Source: Pseudomonas donghuensis (lineage in GTDB: Bacteria > Pseudomonadota > Gammaproteobacteria > Pseudomonadales > Pseudomonadaceae). From it: DNA of 47,186 bases. Position numbers and translations under genes: made by a program. The notes beneath the pieces were generated by a model. The model had not been told where the DNA came from. It worked only from the letters and a program-made list of their open reading frames with translations, and did not search any database. Below, piece by piece: positions 35,790-46,360 of this stretch; the stretch's first letter is position 1, and each line of letters begins with the position of its first letter. The stretch is from positions 1-47,186 of the forward strand of contig NZ_AJJP01000185.1 of NCBI RefSeq assembly GCF_000259195.1. The letters run 5' to 3'.

Positions 35790-35820
35790 TGCTAGGATAC
35801 GCGGCAGATTTGGAGGACCC

Positions 35821-36258
35821 ATGGTCGAACACGATTTCCGCTACACCCTGTTTAACCCGCAACACACCCTGATCGAGTGCCGCGCCCTGGTGCCAGGCCG
35901 CTATCAAGTGACCGGCAACGGCGGCTCGATCCAGAAGAACGACGTTCTGCTGGTGACCCTCAAGGGCAGCAAGGACTTGTCCATGCGCCTGACCGTGGAG
36001 TCCGTGCGTCACCTGATCAACCCCACCGGCCAATGGGTCGCGGTGGCCAGCGGCCCGGTATTCGGCGAACTGGCGATCCACACCTGGGAGGTCAACTGCG
36101 ACAGCTGCCAGGCGAACCTGAGCTTCGAATTCGCGGTCGATGCCAAACTGGGCAAAAAGGCCCAACAACCGGCCGCCAGCGCGCGCATTGCCGAACTGGG
36201 CTGGGTCAGCCGTGGCGACAAGCACCTGTGCCCGAAATGCAAGGAGACGGCCCAGTGA
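35821..36258 (+). CDS. Conserved protein with C-terminal zinc ribbon
   Basis: A 145-aa protein I do not recognise as a named family. Its C-terminal half holds two CxxC knuckles, Cys93/Cys96 (VNCDSCQANLS) and Cys137/Cys140 (KHLCPKCKE), which should bind one zinc. The N-terminal 90 residues look beta-rich (GRYQVTGNGGSIQKNDVLLV). No signal peptide is seen, so it is probably cytoplasmic. It starts 31 nt after ldhA with GGAGG upstream. Its stop overlaps the GTG of the META lipoprotein gene (GTGA), so the two are coupled. Confidence 0.8.
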   Translation: MVEHDFRYTLFNPQHTLIECRALVPGRYQVTGNGGSIQKNDVLLVTLKGSKDLSMRLTVESVRHLINPTGQWVAVASGPVFGELAIHTWEVNCDSCQANLSFEFAVDAKLGKKAQQPAASARIAELGWVSRGDKHLCPKCKETAQ

Positions 36259-36659
36259 AAACGCTGTTGCTCTCAGCCCTGATCGGCACGGCCCTGCTGG
36301 GTTGCGCCGCCGAGCCGATGAAGCTGGAACAGGAACGCAGCTACCTGCTGGAGTGGATTGGCGAACGTCCGCTGATGGACTACAGCCACCTGACCCTGAC
36401 CCTGGCCGCCGACGGCCGCGCCTATGGCAACGCCGGCTGCAACCACTGGTTCGCGCCGTATCAGCTGGAGGGCGAGAAGTTGACCTTCGGCAAGGTCGGC
36501 AGCACCCGCAAGCTCTGCGCGCCGGCACTGATGGAGCAGGAAAAACGCTTCCTCCAGGCGCTGGAGACCGTGCAACGCTGGGACATCTCGCCGATCGAGC
36601 AGGTGCGTTTCTGGCCGGCCGAGGGCAAGCCGCTGCGTTTCTGGCCTGAGGAAGGCTGA
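36255..36659 (+). CDS. META-domain lipoprotein (HslJ-like)
   Basis: A 134-aa lipoprotein. The signal VKTLLLSALIGTALLGC ends in lipobox LLGC, lipid Cys17. The META domain (about 35-125) shows the typical LTLTLAADGRAYGNAGCNHW and FGKVGSTRKLCAPALMEQEK blocks, as in E. coli HslJ. The start is GTG at 36255, overlapping the previous TGA, with AAGGAGA 7 nt upstream. Function is uncertain; HslJ-like proteins are linked to envelope and heat stress. Confidence 0.88.
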   Translation: MKTLLLSALIGTALLGCAAEPMKLEQERSYLLEWIGERPLMDYSHLTLTLAADGRAYGNAGCNHWFAPYQLEGEKLTFGKVGSTRKLCAPALMEQEKRFLQALETVQRWDISPIEQVRFWPAEGKPLRFWPEEG

Positions 36660-36668
36660 CTTAAGCGG

Positions 36669-36749
36669 CAAGCCACAAGCTTCAAGCAGCAAGTAAAAGC
36701 AGACTGTGCGCGGTCTTGCTCTATCTTGCAGCTTGTCGCTTGTAGCTTG
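36669..36749. repeat. Imperfect 25-bp inverted repeat of CAAGC units
   Basis: The left arm (36669-36693) and right arm (36725-36749) match at 21 of 25 positions around a 31-nt loop. They are built of repeated CAAGC/GCTTG units with 6-8-nt spacing. The element sits between the convergent META and TlpA genes and may act as a bidirectional terminator. Confidence 0.75.
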
Positions 36750-36758
36750 AATCTGCTG

Positions 36759-37223
36759 TCAAGCGCCCTTGAGCGCCTCGATCTTCTGCTTCAACCCCTC
36801 AAGCGTCTGCTCGCCCATCAACTGTTCGCGCACCTTGCCCTTGTCATCGATGATGTAGGTCACCGGCAAGGCTTCGCTAGGCGGCAGCTCGTAACGCTCG
36901 GCCGGGTCGCTGGCGAGTACCGTGAAGCCGATGCCCAGCGCCTCGCTGGCTTTCTTCAGGTCTTCACCCTGCAGGCCGTCGAAGTTCACCCCGAGCACCT
37001 GCACGCCCTGCCCCTGCCATTGCTTGGCCGCTGCGTTGAGTTCGGGAATTTCCGTACGGCATGGGCCACACCATTCCGCCCAGTAGTTGAGCACCAGCCA
37101 GTGCCCTTCAATCTGCTCGGCCTTCACCGCCTGGCCGTGCTGGTCCAGGCCGTAATCCGCACCGCAACCACCGAGCAACAGGCTCGCGGTGATGGCCAGT
37201 GCTGCTGCCAAACGCCTTGTCAT
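36759..37223 (-). CDS. TlpA-like thioredoxin-fold lipoprotein
   Basis: A 154-aa periplasmic thiol-disulfide protein. The lipobox LGGC gives lipid Cys20, so it is membrane-anchored. The thioredoxin domain has the redox motif WCGPC with Cys52 and Cys55 (NYWAEWCGPCRTEIP), and the cis-Pro region SEALPVTYIIDDKGKV. TlpA/ResA-type proteins reduce disulfides, for instance in cytochrome c maturation, or protect thiols. The partner here is unknown. Divergent from arsC across about 86 nt. Confidence 0.92.
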   Translation of the reverse strand: MTRRLAAALAITASLLLGGCGADYGLDQHGQAVKAEQIEGHWLVLNYWAEWCGPCRTEIPELNAAAKQWQGQGVQVLGVNFDGLQGEDLKKASEALGIGFTVLASDPAERYELPPSEALPVTYIIDDKGKVREQLMGEQTLEGLKQKIEALKGA

Positions 37224-37309
37224 GGGTCAATCCTTCTCGAAGATTCAAACAAAATGCGAAGTCGCTACGGTTAGAATAGCCGCCACACCCTGCTGGATGC
37301 GACCCGAAC

Positions 37310-38674
<1,365 letters not shown>

Positions 38675-38683
38675 GAGTTGAAT

Positions 38684-38741
38684 TCATCGCTGGCAAGCCA
38701 GCTCCCACAGGGTTTTGTGGGAGCTGGCTTGCCAGCGATGA
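38684..38741. repeat. REP pair: perfect 26-bp inverted repeat
   Basis: The arms begin TCATCGCTGGCAAGCCAGCT (38684-38709) and are exactly complementary to 38716-38741 over 26 bp with a 6-nt loop. This is the CTGGCTTGCCAG version of the REP unit. It lies between the convergent DUF2069 and Tag genes and may double as a terminator. Confidence 0.9.
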
Positions 38742-38755
38742 TGGCACCACCGATC

Positions 38756-39427
38756 TCAGTGATTGACGGTATGCGCCAGCATCACCGACAGCTGACACAG
38801 CGGCCGCCCACTCTCGGCATGCCACTGATTGAAGGCATCCTGCACCAGGGCCAGATCGCGCTGGCTGGTCGGCGGCTTGTCGATGATGTCCTGGGCGATC
38901 AACGCCGCAGCCATGTCATTGGTAGGGATGAACGTGTCCTTGCCGCACATGCGCAAAAAACGCGGCGCCGACAGCCCGCCCAACTGGTTGCCATGCTTGG
39001 CCAGGTACTTCCACAGGCCGACGATATCGGTCACCGGCCAATCGGCAATGAACCCACCGAAACTGCCGAATTCCTTCTCGACATCGAGGATCATCTGCGC
39101 ATTGCGCGGCACGCTCTTGAGCTTGCCCAAATGGCGGATGATCCGCGTGTCCTGCATCAGCCGCTCCAGGTGCTCGGCGCCCATCAGCACGACCTTTTGC
39201 GGGTCGAACGCGAAGAACACCTGCTCGAAGGCCGGCCATTTGGCGTCCACCAGGCTGTGCTTCAAACCGGCGCGAAACACCCGCAGGGCCAGGGTCGACA
39301 GGTAACGGTCGGCGCCGATCGCGCGCAACTGCTCGGGGCTTTTCGCCTGGGGCAGGTGCGCTTCGAGGGCCGCGGCCGAGCCGAAGCGGTTCAGACAGTA
39401 CTCATGCAGCCATTGGTAATCGCGCAT
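38756..39427 (-). CDS. DNA-3-methyladenine glycosylase I-like (Tag family)
   Basis: A 223-aa protein of the Tag-type adenine glycosylase family. The signature is the ALRVFRAGLKHSLVDAKWPA segment, which continues FEQVFFAFDP, then ERLMQDTRIIRHLGKLKSVP and NAQMILDVEKEFGSFGGFIA. It is longer than classic E. coli Tag (187 aa), and the classic N-terminal zinc-binding residues are less clear, so the substrate could differ. The ATG at 39427 gives MRDYQWLHEYCLNRFG; the frame is open upstream within ttcA but not family-like. It starts 5 nt after the ttcA stop, suggesting one transcript. Confidence 0.85.
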   Translation of the reverse strand: MRDYQWLHEYCLNRFGSAAALEAHLPQAKSPEQLRAIGADRYLSTLALRVFRAGLKHSLVDAKWPAFEQVFFAFDPQKVVLMGAEHLERLMQDTRIIRHLGKLKSVPRNAQMILDVEKEFGSFGGFIADWPVTDIVGLWKYLAKHGNQLGGLSAPRFLRMCGKDTFIPTNDMAAALIAQDIIDKPPTSQRDLALVQDAFNQWHAESGRPLCQLSVMLAHTVNH

Positions 39428-39432
39428 GGCGG

Positions 39433-40257
39433 TCAGATGTTCAACACGTCGACAAACCGCGGGGTGGCGGTCTCGTCGATCTTCAGGCTGGTGAAGTCGA
39501 ACAGATTGCGGTCCGCCAGTTGCGACGGCACCACGTTCTGCAGGCCACGGAAGATATTCTCGGTACGCCCCGGGGTCTTGCGCTCCCACTCCACCAGCAT
39601 GTCCTTGACCACCTGGCGCTGCAGGTTTTCCTGCGAGCCGCAGAGGTTGCACGGGATGATCGGGAATTCCTTCATGTCCGAGTAGGCCTGGATGTCCTTC
39701 TCGCTGCAGTAGGCCAGCGGGCGGATCACCACGTTACGCCCGTCATCGGCACGCAGCTTGGGCGGCATGGCCTTGAGGGTGCCGTTGAAGAACATGTTGA
39801 GGAAGAAGGTTTCGACGATGTCGTCGCGGTGATGCCCCAGGGCCATCTTGGTCGCGCCGATCTCGTCGGCAAAGGTGTACAGGGTGCCGCGACGCAGGCG
39901 CGAGCACAGCGAGCAGGTGGTCTTGCCTTCCGGGATCAGCTCCTTGACCACCGAGTAGGTGTCCTTCTCGACGATGTGGTACTCGACGCCGAGGGTTTCC
40001 AGGTAAGCCGGCAACACGTGCTCGGGGAAGCCCGGCTGCTTCTGGTCCATGTTCACCGCGACGATGTCGAACTTGATCGGCGCCACTTTCTGCAGGTGCA
40101 GCAGAACATCGAGCATGGTGTAGCTGTCTTTGCCGCCGGACAGGCAGACCATGACCTTGTCACCGTCTTCGATCATGTTGAAGTCGGTGATGGCTTCGCC
40201 AGCGAGACGACGCAGGCGTTTTTGCAGTTTGTTCTGGTTGACCGAAAGGGTGCCCAT
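39433..40257 (-). CDS. ttcA: tRNA 2-thiocytidine(32) synthetase TtcA
   Basis: A 274-aa PP-loop ATPase that adds sulfur to cytidine 32 of tRNA. The PP-loop SGGKDS is at 40-45. Two CxxC motifs, Cys115/Cys118 ([12 protein letters not shown]) and Cys203/Cys206 ([13 protein letters not shown]), bind the iron-sulfur cluster. The ATG at 40257 gives [18 protein letters not shown], the family start. In front lies a 266-nt region shared with the divergent Yip1-like gene. Confidence 0.96.
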   Translation of the reverse strand: MGTLSVNQNKLQKRLRRLAGEAITDFNMIEDGDKVMVCLSGGKDSYTMLDVLLHLQKVAPIKFDIVAVNMDQKQPGFPEHVLPAYLETLGVEYHIVEKDTYSVVKELIPEGKTTCSLCSRLRRGTLYTFADEIGATKMALGHHRDDIVETFFLNMFFNGTLKAMPPKLRADDGRNVVIRPLAYCSEKDIQAYSDMKEFPIIPCNLCGSQENLQRQVVKDMLVEWERKTPGRTENIFRGLQNVVPSQLADRNLFDFTSLKIDETATPRFVDVLNI

Positions 40258-40415
40258 AGCGCTTGGAATCCGCGAGGTGTGACAAAAGCCGAACATTTTA
40301 CCCTTAAACCAACAGCGGGCGTAGGCCAATCCGATAAAGACTGCATCGTGATTAAGCAGCGCCCTGACAGCGCGATTTGCTCTAAAAAGCCGGCTTTATG
40401 CAGCGAACGCCTTTC

Positions 40416-40421
40416 TATACT
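40416..40421 (+). promoter_or_regulatory. Probable -10 of the Yip1-like gene
   Basis: A consensus-like TATACT stands 102 nt before the ATG, with no good -35 at 16-18 bp. The 266-nt intergenic region between ttcA and this gene shows no other gene or strong hairpin. Confidence 0.35.
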
Positions 40422-40523
40422 GCGACATAAGGCCACACAAAGGTGACCTCCAACCTCTGGCCCAGACTTGGGGCCGCAGCGCTCCGCTGGGGGGCGATGG
40501 CAACAGCGATAGGAGTGACCGGC

Positions 40524-41123
40524 ATGATCCATCACGTTGTTGGGCTATTTACCCATCCCGATCAGGAATGGAAAGAAATTCGCGGTGAAGAAGAAAGCAT
40601 CAGTCACATGTACCTGACCCACACGCTGATCCTCGCCGCGATCCCGGCGATTTCGGCGTTTATCGGCACCACCCAGGTCGGCTGGGTCATCGGCGATCGC
40701 GCTCCGGTCATGCTCACCCAGGAAAGCGCGCTGTGGATGACCATCATGTCCTACCTGGCCATGCTGGGCGGCGTGGCGGTCATGGGCGCATTCATCCACT
40801 GGATGGCCCGCACCTACGACGCCAACCCCAGCCTGGCGCGCTGCATCGCTTTTGCCACCTACACCGCAACGCCGCTGTTCATCGGTGGCCTGGCGGCGCT
40901 GTACCCGCACCTGTGGCTGGGTATGATCGTTGGCACCGCAGCGGTGTGCTACACGGTGTACCTGCTGTATGTCGGCTTGCCGACCTTCATGAACATTCCA
41001 TCCGACGAGGGCTTCCTGTTCTCGAGTTCGGTACTGGCAGTAGGGCTGGTGGTGCTGGTCGCTATCATGGCCTTCACCGTAATTGTCTGGGGACTGGGCG
41101 TGGGGCCCGTCTATACCAACTGA
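40524..41123 (+). CDS. Yip1-family inner-membrane protein
   Basis: A 199-aa membrane protein with about five hydrophobic helices. The start MIHHVVGLFTHPDQEWKEIR is typical of the bacterial Yip1-domain family, where the WxxI block precedes the first helix. Helices lie at about 33-52, 72-95, 110-130, 133-153 and 170-192. The family function in bacteria is unclear; members have been linked to secretion and stress. An AGGAG site lies 8 nt before the chosen ATG. Confidence 0.85.
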   Translation: MIHHVVGLFTHPDQEWKEIRGEEESISHMYLTHTLILAAIPAISAFIGTTQVGWVIGDRAPVMLTQESALWMTIMSYLAMLGGVAVMGAFIHWMARTYDANPSLARCIAFATYTATPLFIGGLAALYPHLWLGMIVGTAAVCYTVYLLYVGLPTFMNIPSDEGFLFSSSVLAVGLVVLVAIMAFTVIVWGLGVGPVYTN

Positions 41124-41260
41124 CGCAAACTATTAGAACAGCAACATAGGTGCACCAACCCTCAGGCCGCCGCAAGGCGGCCTGATACTGTGCGCTGACA
41201 GGTGGCTCGGCAGCGTCGCTGCGGTTGCGGCATAATCGTCGGCCAGGAGTGTTCCCCGAT

Positions 41261-41755
41261 ATGCCCGAACTGCTCAAATCCCGCGTCGAAACCTGTTACC
41301 AGCAAGCCGAAACCTTTTTCAAACGCCCCTTCCCGCGCCCCGAAGTCAGCTTCAAGCTGCGCGGACAAAAGGCTGGCGTCGCCCACCTGCACGAGAACCT
41401 GCTGCGCTTCAACCTGCAGCTGTACCGCGAAAACAGCGAAGATTTCCTCAAGCAGACGGTGCCCCACGAGGTCGCCCACCTGGTGGCGCACCAGCTGTTT
41501 GGCGACCGCATCCAGCCCCATGGCGAGGAATGGCAGCTGATCATGCGCGGCGTCTATGAACTGCCGCCCCACCGCTGCCATAACTACGCCGTCAAGCGCC
41601 GCACGGTGACCCGCTATATCTACCGCTGCCCGTGCGCTGGCAGCGACTTCCCGTTCTCGGCGCAACGCCATAGCCTGGTGCGCCAGGGGCGGCGCTATCT
41701 GTGCCGGCGCTGTCGCAATACCCTGGTGTATAGCGGCGAGACCCGGGTGGAATAA
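41261..41755 (+). CDS. SprT-like zinc metalloprotease
   Basis: A 164-aa SprT-family protein. The metalloprotease motif HEVAHLVAH gives His69, Glu70 and His73. A C-terminal zinc ribbon has the cysteines in YRCPCAG and YLCRRCRN. This is the bacterial counterpart of SPRTN, which digests DNA-crosslinked proteins. The ATG at 41261 is 10 nt from AGGAGT. It is convergent with dctA and separated from it by a hairpin terminator. Confidence 0.9.
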   Translation: MPELLKSRVETCYQQAETFFKRPFPRPEVSFKLRGQKAGVAHLHENLLRFNLQLYRENSEDFLKQTVPHEVAHLVAHQLFGDRIQPHGEEWQLIMRGVYELPPHRCHNYAVKRRTVTRYIYRCPCAGSDFPFSAQRHSLVRQGRRYLCRRCRNTLVYSGETRVE

Positions 41756-41810
41756 AGCATCGCAGGGCACGCCCGCTCCCACCCAATCTGTGGAAGCCCC
41801 CGCAGACACA

Positions 41811-41838
41811 AAAAAGCCCATCCGAAGATGGGCTTTTT
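41811..41838. terminator. Bidirectional terminator between SprT-like gene and dctA
   Basis: A perfect 12-bp stem AAAAAGCCCATC-CGAA-GATGGGCTTTTT with A-tract and T-tract ends serves both converging genes. A degenerate REP-like fragment (GCCCGCTCCCAC) sits upstream at about 41771-41782. Confidence 0.92.
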
Positions 41839-41857
41839 GCGTTACACCGCCTGCATC

Positions 41858-43230
<1,373 letters not shown>

Positions 43231-43302
43231 TAAAGCGCGAACCCTCCTGCACTGGAGGGATTTGTTGTGTCGAGCTGCCTGGCAGAACTCTGATGAGTCC
43301 AT

Positions 43303-43318
43303 AGCAAGCCCGATGCCA
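43303..43318 (-). promoter_or_regulatory. Sigma54 promoter of dctA
   Basis: Minus-strand TGGCATCGGGCTTGCT matches the -24/-12 consensus TGGCAC-N5-TTGCW with one change. Transcription should start near 43290. dctA in related bacteria depends on RpoN with DctD, so this fits. Confidence 0.8.
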
Positions 43319-43338
43319 AAATGCGCTTTAACGGTGCA

Positions 43339-43358
43339 AGCCCCGGTTTTACGGGGCT
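43339..43358 (-). promoter_or_regulatory. Hairpin between phoQ stop and the dctA promoter
   Basis: A perfect 7-bp AGCCCCG/CGGGGCT stem with a 6-nt loop lies 20 nt upstream of the sigma54 site. It could be a terminator of the oprH-phoPQ transcript (U-poor) or part of an activator (DctD) site. Confidence 0.4.
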
Positions 43359-43451
43359 GTCATGCACAAAGAGGTTGCAGGTTGACGGGGTGGGGTTGGC
43401 GGATTTCCGCACGCTGCAGAAAAGATTCCAACAATGATGGCGATAATCCGC

Positions 43452-44807
43452 CTAGGGGTTGCGCTCCAGTTCAAAGCGAATCCGAAAGGCAGCACCGCCC
43501 AGCGGCGAGTCATCGAGGGTCAGGGTCGCGTCGTAGCTTTCAATGATGTCCTTGACCACCGCCAAGCCGATGCCCTGCCCCGGGTTCTGCCGGTCCAGGC
43601 GCTCGCCACGCTGGAGAATCCGCTCACGCTGGTTGGCGGGCACGCCGGGGCCGTCGTCCTCGATACACAGTACAACCTGCGCCTGGTTGGCCAGCAGGCT
43701 GATGCGAACCTGGCTCAGACACAGGCGGTAGGCGTTTTCCAGCAAGTTGCCGAGCAGTTCCAGCAAGGCCCCCTGCTCCATCGGTACCCTTGCGTTCGCT
43801 GGCAGATCCACGCTGATGTGCACGTGCTTGTCGCGGTAGACCTTGGCCAGGGTGCTGCACAGGCTGTCAAGCAACGGCCGCAGTTGCACCTGGTGGCGCA
43901 CCAGGCCGCTCTTGCGCAGGCTGGCGCGTTGCAGTTGGTAGTCGATCTGCTGGCTCATGCGTTCGATCTGGCTTTGCAGCACCCGTGCCTGCTCACGGTC
44001 TTCGCGGCGCTGGGCCATGCTTTCGCTGACGCCCTGAAGCACGGAGAGCGGTGTTTTCAGGCTGTGGGCCAGATCCCCCAGGGAATCACGGTAGCGGCGG
44101 CGCTGCTCGCGCTCGCTGCGCAACAGGCGGTTGAGCGAGTCGGTCAGGCGCAGCAGTTCACGTGGATGCTCGCTGCTCAAGCCTTCGCGGGCGCCGGACT
44201 CGACATCATCCAGCTCGCGGCTCATCTGCCGCAGCGAACGCAGCCCCCAGGTCAGGCCGGCCCAGAGCAGCGCCAGCAGCGCCAGCAACGCCGCGCCGAA
44301 GCCCAGGTAGAGCTTTTCGCGCAGGCCGTCGAGGGTGTGCTGGTATTCACGTACCGGCTGCAGGGCGACGATACTGAAGGCGGCGGTCTTGCCACCGAGC
44401 AGCTTGACCTCGACGTCATAGACGAAAAACTCCTCGCCGTCGTCCTGACGAATCCGTGCGAACTCGTTGCCACGCCCGTCGTAGCGCGGGGTGTAGTTGA
44501 TGTTCTCGTCCGCGGTGGCCCGCGAACGCCACACCAGGTTGCCCTGGCGGTCATAGATGTAACCGAGCAGGCGGCTGTCGGGCAGGTTGAATTTTTCGTC
44601 GGGCAACAACACCGGCATCTGCAGGTTGCCGTCTTCAATGCGTGCGGCAGAGATCAACGTGGTGACGTCCGACGCCAGGCGCTGCTCGATCGACTCCTGC
44701 AAGGCCAGGCTGAAGGCCTTTTGCAACGCCGGCAGCAAGCCGAGCATGAACAGCAGCGCCAGCACCGCGGCCGCCAGCATCAGACGCAGGCGTAGCGAAC
44801 GGATCAT
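43452..44807 (-). CDS. phoQ: Sensor histidine kinase PhoQ
   Basis: A 451-aa sensor kinase with clear similarity to P. aeruginosa PhoQ, which senses low magnesium and cationic peptides. First transmembrane helix about 9-28, periplasmic sensor about 30-165 with acidic DDGEEFF and the GYIYDRQGNLVWRS strand, second helix about 168-190, HAMP, HisKA with His248 (GDLAHSLKTPL), and HATPase (GNLLENAYRLC, GQGIGLAVVKDI). Its ATG overlaps the phoP TGA (ATGA). Length matches. Confidence 0.95.
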   Translation of the reverse strand: MIRSLRLRLMLAAAVLALLFMLGLLPALQKAFSLALQESIEQRLASDVTTLISAARIEDGNLQMPVLLPDEKFNLPDSRLLGYIYDRQGNLVWRSRATADENINYTPRYDGRGNEFARIRQDDGEEFFVYDVEVKLLGGKTAAFSIVALQPVREYQHTLDGLREKLYLGFGAALLALLALLWAGLTWGLRSLRQMSRELDDVESGAREGLSSEHPRELLRLTDSLNRLLRSEREQRRRYRDSLGDLAHSLKTPLSVLQGVSESMAQRREDREQARVLQSQIERMSQQIDYQLQRASLRKSGLVRHQVQLRPLLDSLCSTLAKVYRDKHVHISVDLPANARVPMEQGALLELLGNLLENAYRLCLSQVRISLLANQAQVVLCIEDDGPGVPANQRERILQRGERLDRQNPGQGIGLAVVKDIIESYDATLTLDDSPLGGAAFRIRFELERNP

Positions 44808-45481
44808 CGGCAACGCTCGGTGAACAGGTAGCCCAGACCACGCACGGTATCGATCGGCTTGAAGCCGTTGCTGCCCTCAAGCTTGCGCCGCAAACGGCCG
44901 ACCAGCACCTCGATGACGTTCGGATCGCGCTCGTCATCGTCCGGATACAGCTGCTCCATCAAGCGGTCCTTGGCCACCACCTGCTGGTGATGACGCATCA
45001 GGTATTCGAGGATGCGGTATTCATAGGCGGTCAGCGCCAGGGGCTGTTCGTCGAGGGTTGCCTGCTTGCGATTGAGGTCGAGTACCAGGGGGCCTGCGGC
45101 GATGGTCGACTGGGTAAAGCCGCTGGAGCGGCGCAGCAAGGCGTTGAGGCGGGCTTCGAGCTCTTCGAACTGGAAGGGCTTGACCACATAATCGTCGGCG
45201 CCGGCGGCCAGGCCTTCGACCTTGTCCTGCCAGTTGCCGCGAGCGGTGAGGATCAGGATCGGGAAGCTCTTGCCCTGGGACCGCAACTGGCGGATCAGGT
45301 CGAGCCCGCTCATGCCCGGCAGGCCCAGGTCGATCACCGCCAGGTCATGGTTGAACTGCTCGGCCTGGTACAGGGCCTCCTCGGCATTGGCCACCGCTTC
45401 GACCACATGCCCGCTTTCCGTCAAGCGGCTGTACAAGTGATGACGCAGAAGTGCTTCATCCTCGACCACCAGCAGTTTCAT
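44804..45481 (-). CDS. phoP: Response regulator PhoP
   Basis: A 225-aa OmpR-family regulator nearly identical in pattern to P. aeruginosa PhoP. Receiver start MKLLVVEDEALLRHHLYSRL with phospho-acceptor Asp51 (AVIDLGLPGMSG) and the VVKPFQFEELEARLNALLRR linker. The DNA-binding domain has LTAYEYRILEYLMRHHQQVV and ends GLGYLFTERCR. The ATG at 45481 is the family start. It should bind the four GTTCAG repeats upstream of oprH and so control the whole oprH-phoP-phoQ operon. Confidence 0.96.
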   Translation of the reverse strand: MKLLVVEDEALLRHHLYSRLTESGHVVEAVANAEEALYQAEQFNHDLAVIDLGLPGMSGLDLIRQLRSQGKSFPILILTARGNWQDKVEGLAAGADDYVVKPFQFEELEARLNALLRRSSGFTQSTIAAGPLVLDLNRKQATLDEQPLALTAYEYRILEYLMRHHQQVVAKDRLMEQLYPDDDERDPNVIEVLVGRLRRKLEGSNGFKPIDTVRGLGYLFTERCR

Positions 45482-45548
45482 ACGCTCCTCCAGACCCGTG
45501 CCGGCCTTCATTGGCCAGTCAATTTGTAGACCGAATGCAGAATAACAG

Positions 45549-45579
45549 CGAACCGGCCGTGCGCATGCAGGCCGGTTCG
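45549..45579 (-). terminator. Attenuator hairpin between oprH and phoP
   Basis: A perfect 10-bp stem CGAACCGGCC/GGCCGGTTCG with an 11-nt loop lies 17 nt after the oprH stop. Only a mixed TTATTCT follows on the minus strand, so it is likely a partial terminator that gives more oprH than phoPQ mRNA. Confidence 0.55.
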
Positions 45580-45595
45580 GACATCGCCAGGCGAC

Positions 45596-46198
45596 TTAGA
45601 ACGCGTAGTTGGCCGACAGGTAGGTCTGGGCGCTGCTGTTCAGGCGCAGGCTGCCGACTTTCGGGCCGTCATGCTCGGACAGTTCGGTGCTGGCATTGCT
45701 GCGCAGGTAACGGTAGCCCAGTTCCACCGAAGCATTGTCGGTGACTTGCTGCAGCAGGCCGGCTTGCAGGCCGATGGCGTAGCCGGTGTCGGTGTCGCGG
45801 CTGTAGCCGGAGGACTCCATGCTCATCTTGGTCAGGCCGGCGCTGGCGCCACCGAACAGCTTGGTGGTGCTGCCCAGCGGGTAGAACAGGTCGTAGCTGC
45901 CCAGCAGGTTTTCCTGACGCACTTTCAGGCCGCTGTGGTCGTTGGAGACGTTGTCGTAGGTGAGGTAGTAGCGGCCCTGGTCGTTCATCTGGCCGACGCG
46001 GATGCCGTAGGTGCTGTCCTTGCTGATGATGCCGTCGGTGTTCAGGTGATCCGTGTTGCGGCTCAGCAGGCCGGATTTTTTGATCTTGTCGCTGGTCTGA
46101 CCATAAGTGACGCCAGCGAAGGTGGTGTCAGCGGCCTGGGCGGCGGCGCTGGCGCCAAGGAAAGCAACGGTGAGCAGCAGGGTGTTGAGCTTTTTCAT
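45596..46198 (-). CDS. oprH: Outer membrane protein OprH
   Basis: A 200-aa outer-membrane beta-barrel of eight strands, homologous to P. aeruginosa OprH, which binds LPS under low magnesium. Signal peptide MKKLNTLLLTVAFLGASAAAQAA. Beta-strand-like repeats such as QGRYYLTYDNVSNDH and NASVELGYRYLRSNAST are seen. The final residue is Phe (YLSANYAF), the normal barrel end signal. The ATG at 46198 was chosen from this signal peptide; the frame is open far upstream through an antisense region. It is the first gene of oprH-phoP-phoQ. Confidence 0.95.
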   Translation of the reverse strand: MKKLNTLLLTVAFLGASAAAQAADTTFAGVTYGQTSDKIKKSGLLSRNTDHLNTDGIISKDSTYGIRVGQMNDQGRYYLTYDNVSNDHSGLKVRQENLLGSYDLFYPLGSTTKLFGGASAGLTKMSMESSGYSRDTDTGYAIGLQAGLLQQVTDNASVELGYRYLRSNASTELSEHDGPKVGSLRLNSSAQTYLSANYAF

Positions 46199-46240
46199 CG
46201 TGTGGTACTCCAGGTGATGCACTGTGTTGGTGTGGAAGCT

Positions 46241-46246
46241 AGAGTA
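46241..46246 (-). promoter_or_regulatory. -10 element of oprH
   Basis: TACTCT on the minus strand, 11 bp downstream of the nearest GTTCAG repeat, which is the spacing expected for a PhoP-activated promoter without a -35. Confidence 0.55.
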
Positions 46247-46257
46247 AGCAAGCCGTC

Positions 46258-46296
46258 CTGAACCGCCGCTGAACCCTGGCTGAACCTCGGCTGAAC
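46258..46296 (-). promoter_or_regulatory. Four-copy PhoP box upstream of oprH
   Basis: GTTCAG occurs four times on the minus strand (46296-46291, 46285-46280, 46274-46269, 46263-46258) with exactly 5 nt between copies, an 11-bp period. Pairs of GTTCAG-type half-sites with this spacing are the known Pseudomonas PhoP box, so this is two adjacent boxes in register. Confidence 0.85.
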
Positions 46297-46360
46297 AGCT
46301 GCACCGATTGCAAAAAACCGACTGCACGAGCCGCCCGAAGAAAAAAAAGGAGTACCGACC

